Shown here piece by piece: positions 62,901 to 64,000 of a stretch of DNA of 64,000 bases (position 1 is its first letter; each line of letters starts with the position of its first letter). Where the stretch lies: the NCBI RefSeq assembly GCF_900634415.1, contig NC_041363.1, positions 7,239,463 through 7,303,462 on the forward strand. The letters run 5' to 3'. The stretch is from Cottoperca gobio (taxonomy: Eukaryota; Chordata; Actinopteri; Perciformes; Bovichtidae). The notes under the pieces were generated by a model. The model ran no database searches and had not been told where the DNA came from. It saw nothing but the letters and a program-made list of their open reading frames with translations. The position numbers were made by a program, and so were the translations under genes.

Positions 62901-64000
62901 TGTACTGATGGATTCAAGTAGGTGGTTTTTGGAAGAATGTTCTCCCACTTGGCATGCCTCACAATGAGTGTGGAATTATACTCCCCTTGCCAATTGTTAA
63001 AAATGTGATTTCATAAGTCAAATAAGATGGGTAAATCAAGGTCAAGAAGCGATATTCCAACTGAAGGATACTTAACATTTGTTCAAAAGCAATGGCCTGT
63101 CTGACTAACTGTGTGCTTATGTGCATTGTTTTGGTTGTTTTGTTTGTGGACACGGCTGCTTTGACTGCTAAGTCAGGGTAGCAAACAAAGCAGATGCAGG
63201 ACAATTTGATCAATGATCTCCCAGAGTTCATCAGGAGGGCACATAGGGGTTTACCAAGGCTGGCTTAACCACCAAAGGAACAAAAACCTCCATTACCTAC
63301 TCCTGCCTAGCCCACTGATGAGACACCAAATTAGGGTCAATGAAACCACCAACTAAAGATTGATCATCAGAACATCAAAGTCCCTCATGTAAATCCAGCC
63401 TTTTCCAGACATCTCGGGTATTGATACAAACCCCTCCCAGAGGAGAGTTGCTGGTTAGAAACCAATATTCCTCCTGGGGGGTACTCTGACCCACCCTCTA
63501 CAAAGACCCATGAAGTCTGAAAAGTATCTCCTCGTGAAAGGGTTGAAAAGTTTATCCGCACCATCCTCTACAGACCGGCCAGGTAGGCCTCTTATGCAAC
63601 TGACCAAAGTTCAAAACGGGTCCATCCTCCCAAAGTTACATTCAAGGACACTTCCACATGTCTTAGAGCTGCTTTTACTTTGAAAAAAAAAATCAATCAA
63701 AGAAGTGAAAGCACTGGTGTGAGAGTGGCCGATGGAAATATGATAAACAATTACACAAACAGCAAATTCCCTTAACCCAACACACCACAGGCCCTGCAGC
63801 CCCTCCCCCCCCCCCCGTCCTGTCACTCTGTAGAGTATTTTGGTTCAAGTTCCACTGCAGCATCCGGCAGTGTTGCGGTCTCGGTTTCACCTCCCACTTC
63901 CTTTTTTTGGCCCTGACGTGTTTCCGTGCCTGAATTAGAATAAACTCTTTCCACACCGAGTTGTGATATCAGGCCGTGTTCCTTCTCTTGTCGACAGTGT
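59940..64000. other. Intergenic DNA beyond EGR3
   Basis: No coding exon is recognised on either strand; open frames are short (under 105 codons) and unlike known proteins. A 12-C run lies at 63805-63816. The next gene, expected from synteny, is not visible. Confidence 0.6.

Overview
This is a window of vertebrate, almost certainly teleost fish, genomic DNA. The evidence is split genes with GT-AG introns, long CA/CT/TA/GT microsatellites, fish-type SINE/LINE/hAT remnants, and four protein genes with clear vertebrate relatives. No bacterial, viral or CRISPR content is seen. Exon models below were built by joining GT-AG bounded segments whose reading frames connect and whose translations match family sequences recalled from knowledge; no alignment program was run.

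Layout. (1) About 1.0-9.5 kb, plus strand: a complete 19-coding-exon gene for a cGMP-dependent protein kinase I-beta-like protein (675 aa). Its leucine zipper is nearly that of PRKG1-beta and its second cGMP site looks intact, but its kinase domain has lost the ATP-anchoring lysine (Arg), the DFG motif (Gly-Ser-Arg) and a glycine-loop glycine, and the C-terminal tail is short. It is a predicted cGMP-regulated pseudokinase and the most interesting object here. (2) About 13.9-14.5 kb: LINE and SINE debris. (3) 14.7-21.3 kb, plus strand: a long-chain acyl-CoA synthetase of the ACSL1/5/6 clade (709 aa, 19 coding exons), with all core adenylation motifs. (4) 50.08 down to about 21.4 kb, minus strand: BIN3, an N-BAR-family protein (253 aa if one extra base is ignored), nine coding exons spread over 27 kb. 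Exon 7 as printed carries a one-base homopolymer excess that shifts the frame. Its first intron contains a 935-bp hAT-type element with target-site duplication and a nested LINE tail. (5) 58.7 down to 54.8 kb, minus strand: EGR3, a two-exon, three-zinc-finger immediate-early transcription factor (410 aa), with a TATA-like box, a CRE-like site and two perfect CArG/SRE boxes upstream. (6) About 60-64 kb: no gene recognised.

BIN3 next to EGR3 matches the arrangement on human 8p21.3, so that pair is conserved synteny. ACSL and BIN3 are convergent, with poly(A) signals only about 140 bp apart. The four genes do not form a pathway: one is a cGMP-signalling protein, one activates fatty acids, one is a membrane/actin adaptor and one an activity-induced transcription factor. 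The rest is intron, untranslated region and intergenic DNA, rich in dinucleotide repeats and in unusually long poly-G/poly-C runs.
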